A stretch of DNA of 64,000 nucleotides from NCBI GenBank assembly GCA_026184775.1, contig JANCYW010000012.1, forward strand, positions 310,001-374,000. Direction: 5' to 3'. This document shows positions 61,816-64,000 of the stretch, piece by piece. The notes under the pieces were generated by a model, which saw only the letters and a program-made list of their open reading frames with translations, did not search any database and had not been told where the DNA came from. The first letter of the stretch is position 1. Each line of letters starts with the position of its first letter. The stretch is from Cyanidium caldarium (taxonomy: Eukaryota; Rhodophyta; Bangiophyceae; Cyanidiales; Cyanidiaceae). Made by a program: the position numbers and the translations under genes.

Positions 61816-64000
61816 TTACGTTACGGTACCGGAAAACTCATAACCGTTCCGTTCATCCCGTGAGCGCTGCTGGGCGGCCTGCTTCGCGGCGCGCCGCTGC
61901 GGCCGGGTGCGCGCCAGACGCAACTCCAGCTTGGTGAGCGCTTTGCCGAGGCGGGCGATCTTTTCGTGATCCCGTCGCTGTTGCCGCCGGAAATCGCGCC
62001 GGAGGATCTCCTCGCGCTCGACGCTCTCTGCGGCGGCCATTTTGGCGGCGATGAGCTGTTGCAGCAGGTCGCCGTTCTCGGCGGTGGCGCGCATCAACGC
62101 CTGGCGCTGCGTCTGGCTCTCGGCGAGCACGGCGTCATGTGCCCGTTGCCCATGGGCGGCCGTCTGAGCGGTGCTTGCGGCGACGCCATCGGTGATTTGT
62201 TTGCGTAATGTGGCCGCCTGTTGCTGTGCGTCTTTCATAGCGTGTTCGGCGGTCGCGCGCAGTTGCGTGTGCAGGCGGCGCAGCGCCTGCGCCCGTTGAT
62301 GGCACGCCTGCAACGACGACCACGCCGCCGCAGTAATGACCGGCGATGCGGAGGCAGTATCGCCTGCTGTTGGCTGTGGCGACTTGTTCTCCCTCTCTCG
62401 GATCGTTTGCAGACACTGGCCCAACTCGGTCAGTTGAGCAGCGGTCGTTTGGTGTTGCTCCACCGCGACCGTTTTCAGACAGTGCACTTGATCGTGCTGG
62501 ATGCGCACCGCCTGCAACAGCGTCATCAGCGCGTGCCGCTGCATGCGAGCGCCCGGTAAATGCCTCTCCCCGACGTCGCTTCGCGAGGAGGAGGCGGCCA
62601 ACGCGGCCAATACCGATGCTCGCAGCGCTTGCCACTCGACGGTGAACTGATCTCGCGTCTGCTGCACATTGCGCCGCCCGACATCCAGCTGCTCCGTGCG
62701 CATGGCCCGAATCTCGTCGCGCATCTCAGACAGCGACGAATGCAGCTGCGCCAAACACCGCCGCCCATGCTGCAACAGCTGCGCGACACACTGCATCTGC
62801 CGCTCCAGCACCGACGCTCCCGCCGGCACCAAGCTGCCGACGGCCGCTGCGCGTCCTGCATCCGAACCGAGTCCATCGGCCGACTCGAGGGTGAGGGCGA
62901 TGGCTGGCGGCGGTTCTGCGGTGAATCCGCTTTCGGGTGCCGCCAGCCATCGCCCTAGCGCTTGCACTTGGCGGTGCCATTGTCGTGCCAACGACACGCT
63001 GCGCGCGACCGACTCCACCAGGTGGGCCACAGCGGTGCTCAGCTGCGACCACGGCTGCACCACCGCTTGCAACGCGTCCACGTGCGCGAGCATGCGCAAA
63101 TCGGGTATCGAGCACGTCTGCCGTGTTGCCGTGGCGAGCACCGTGCCACCTGCGCCTGCCCCCTCCTCATCGGTTGCCAGCCGCACCATGGCGGCCGTGC
63201 TTTGGAGAGCGCCGGCGATCACCTGGGCCGCCTGCGACGCCTCCTCATGCTTGGCCTGTGTGCGATCGGCCAGCTCCAAAAAGTGCTTCGACTGCTGCTC
63301 CGCCTTCCACAGCTCCTGTCGCAACTGGGTGTTCTCGCGGCGCAGGCGCACCAGCAGCGGATGCAGCGACAAGTCCGGCGTCATCTCCGCATTCACGACT
63401 GGCGCTTTGGCGGCGACATCGGACGCCTCCTCCACGACGGTGCCGGGCATCGCCACCTGGGCCGAGGCAGCCGTCGCGACAACCGCCACACCTTCGTCGA
63501 CGGCGGCCGCGGTGACCGCTGGCGGTGTCGGCACCTCTGCCTCCGCCTCCGAGTCGGACCACACCGACGATTGCACGCTCAGCTCGCTCAGTTCGGAACC
63601 ACCGTACGACGAAGTGCTGCCGCCGTGTGCGGACGCAGACGGCCCCAGCCATGACAGCCGCACCTGAGCCTCGATCTGGACCCCGCCGCTCAGCGCAAAG
63701 GTATGCGCCAGGGAGATGCCGCTGCCCAGCTCGCCCAAAAAGTCCACCACGTTGAAGTGCACCTTGGCCAACGCTTTCGACGCCAGTATCGGCGTCCTCG
63801 CCGCACCGCTGCCGCCGCCCAGCCTGTCTGCGGCCACCAGCCGCAGCTTGGCGTCTTTGGCATCGAACGAACCGCTCCCTTTCGGGCGGTACAGCGTACA
63901 CAGCACCGAGAGCGTCTCGTTCACCGACGTTGCGTTTTGCGGACTGCCGCGATCGGGCGCTCGGAACGGCGCACTGCTGGAGGCGCGCACACCGCGCTGC
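61816..64000 (-). CDS. NT-C2 domain and coiled-coil protein (5' end outside window)
   Basis: The frame is open to the window edge, so the N-terminus is missing. The first visible part is an N-terminal C2-type (NT-C2/EEIG1) domain: SVLCTLYRPKGSGSFDAKDAKLRL, then KVHFNVVDFLGELGSGISLAHTFALSGG and IEAQVRLSWLG. It is followed by an acidic Ser-rich linker (ELSELSVQSSVWSDSEAEAE) and about 500 residues of helical, probably coiled-coil sequence ending in a basic tail. NT-C2 proteins with long coiled coils act at membranes and on organelle positioning or actin in plants and animals (PMI1, EHBP1 relatives), so a membrane-cytoskeleton role is plausible but unproven. At least 728 aa. Confidence 0.75.
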   Translation of the reverse strand, partial: QRGVRASSSAPFRAPDRGSPQNATSVNETLSVLCTLYRPKGSGSFDAKDAKLRLVAADRLGGGSGAARTPILASKALAKVHFNVVDFLGELGSGISLAHTFALSGGVQIEAQVRLSWLGPSASAHGGSTSSYGGSELSELSVQSSVWSDSEAEAEVPTPPAVTAAAVDEGVAVVATAASAQVAMPGTVVEEASDVAAKAPVVNAEMTPDLSLHPLLVRLRRENTQLRQELWKAEQQSKHFLELADRTQAKHEEASQAAQVIAGALQSTAAMVRLATDEEGAGAGGTVLATATRQTCSIPDLRMLAHVDALQAVVQPWSQLSTAVAHLVESVARSVSLARQWHRQVQALGRWLAAPESGFTAEPPPAIALTLESADGLGSDAGRAAAVGSLVPAGASVLERQMQCVAQLLQHGRRCLAQLHSSLSEMRDEIRAMRTEQLDVGRRNVQQTRDQFTVEWQALRASVLAALAASSSRSDVGERHLPGARMQRHALMTLLQAVRIQHDQVHCLKTVAVEQHQTTAAQLTELGQCLQTIRERENKSPQPTAGDTASASPVITAAAWSSLQACHQRAQALRRLHTQLRATAEHAMKDAQQQAATLRKQITDGVAASTAQTAAHGQRAHDAVLAESQTQRQALMRATAENGDLLQQLIAAKMAAAESVEREEILRRDFRRQQRRDHEKIARLGKALTKLELRLARTRPQRRAAKQAAQQRSRDERNGYEFSGTVT

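Overview
The window looks like a stretch of a compact, GC-rich nuclear genome of a photosynthetic protist. About 36 protein genes lie in 64 kb, on both strands, and every long gene reads as one uninterrupted frame, so no intron is needed anywhere. Eukaryotic marker genes (EF-1alpha, TAF1, MCM3, kleisin RAD21, NPL4, UBE2H, SEN34, RTRAF, mitoribosomal mL46) sit beside plastid-lineage genes (zeta-carotene desaturase, a DUF3593 membrane protein, a BASS transporter, a CCT-domain protein). Several presumed plastid presequences start with Met plus an early Phe (for example MAAFV), a known feature of red-algal and glaucophyte transit peptides. With the intron poverty this suggests a Cyanidiophyceae-type unicellular red alga. 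That assignment is inference; no species name is claimed.

Layout. 0-4 kb: end of an unknown gene, zeta-carotene desaturase, RTRAF, and GAR transformylase. 4-9.2 kb: two tandem E2F-family transcription factors. 9.2-16.8 kb: four mitochondrial leucine-catabolism genes side by side: methylglutaconyl-CoA hydratase (AUH), both subunits of methylcrotonoyl-CoA carboxylase (MCCA, MCCB) and isovaleryl-CoA dehydrogenase (IVD). 17-25 kb: a SAP-domain protein, a small membrane protein, organellar uS15, a BASS transporter and a membrane-anchored GH15-like glycosidase. 25-34.8 kb: TAF1, MRM1, EF-1alpha, a doubtful small ORF and UBE2H. 35-44.6 kb: a SulP transporter preceded by a perfect 58-bp tandem repeat, an RMD1/DUF155 protein, an AMBRA1-like WD protein, adenylate kinase, SEN34 and an ER cyclophilin. 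44.8-64 kb: MCM3, NPL4, mL46, a CCT protein, TMEM120, DUF3593, two unrecognised small proteins, RAD21, PUS1, a cytochrome-b5 reductase and the start-less part of an NT-C2/coiled-coil protein.

Two themes stand out. First, the leucine block carries the equivalents of bacterial liuA, B, C and D in about 7.5 kb, with IVD and MCCA divergent over a shared 399-bp region and IVD and MCCB ending 46 bp apart. Only HMG-CoA lyase of the lower pathway is missing from the window. Second, E2F-type sites (TTTSGCGS or TTTCCCGC) lie upstream of both E2F genes, MCM3, RAD21 and the unrecognised SAP protein, which suggests an S-phase regulon with possible E2F autoregulation. tRNA-processing genes (SEN34, RTRAF, PUS1) are also present. 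I saw no rRNA, tRNA, CRISPR array, transposon or viral fossil.
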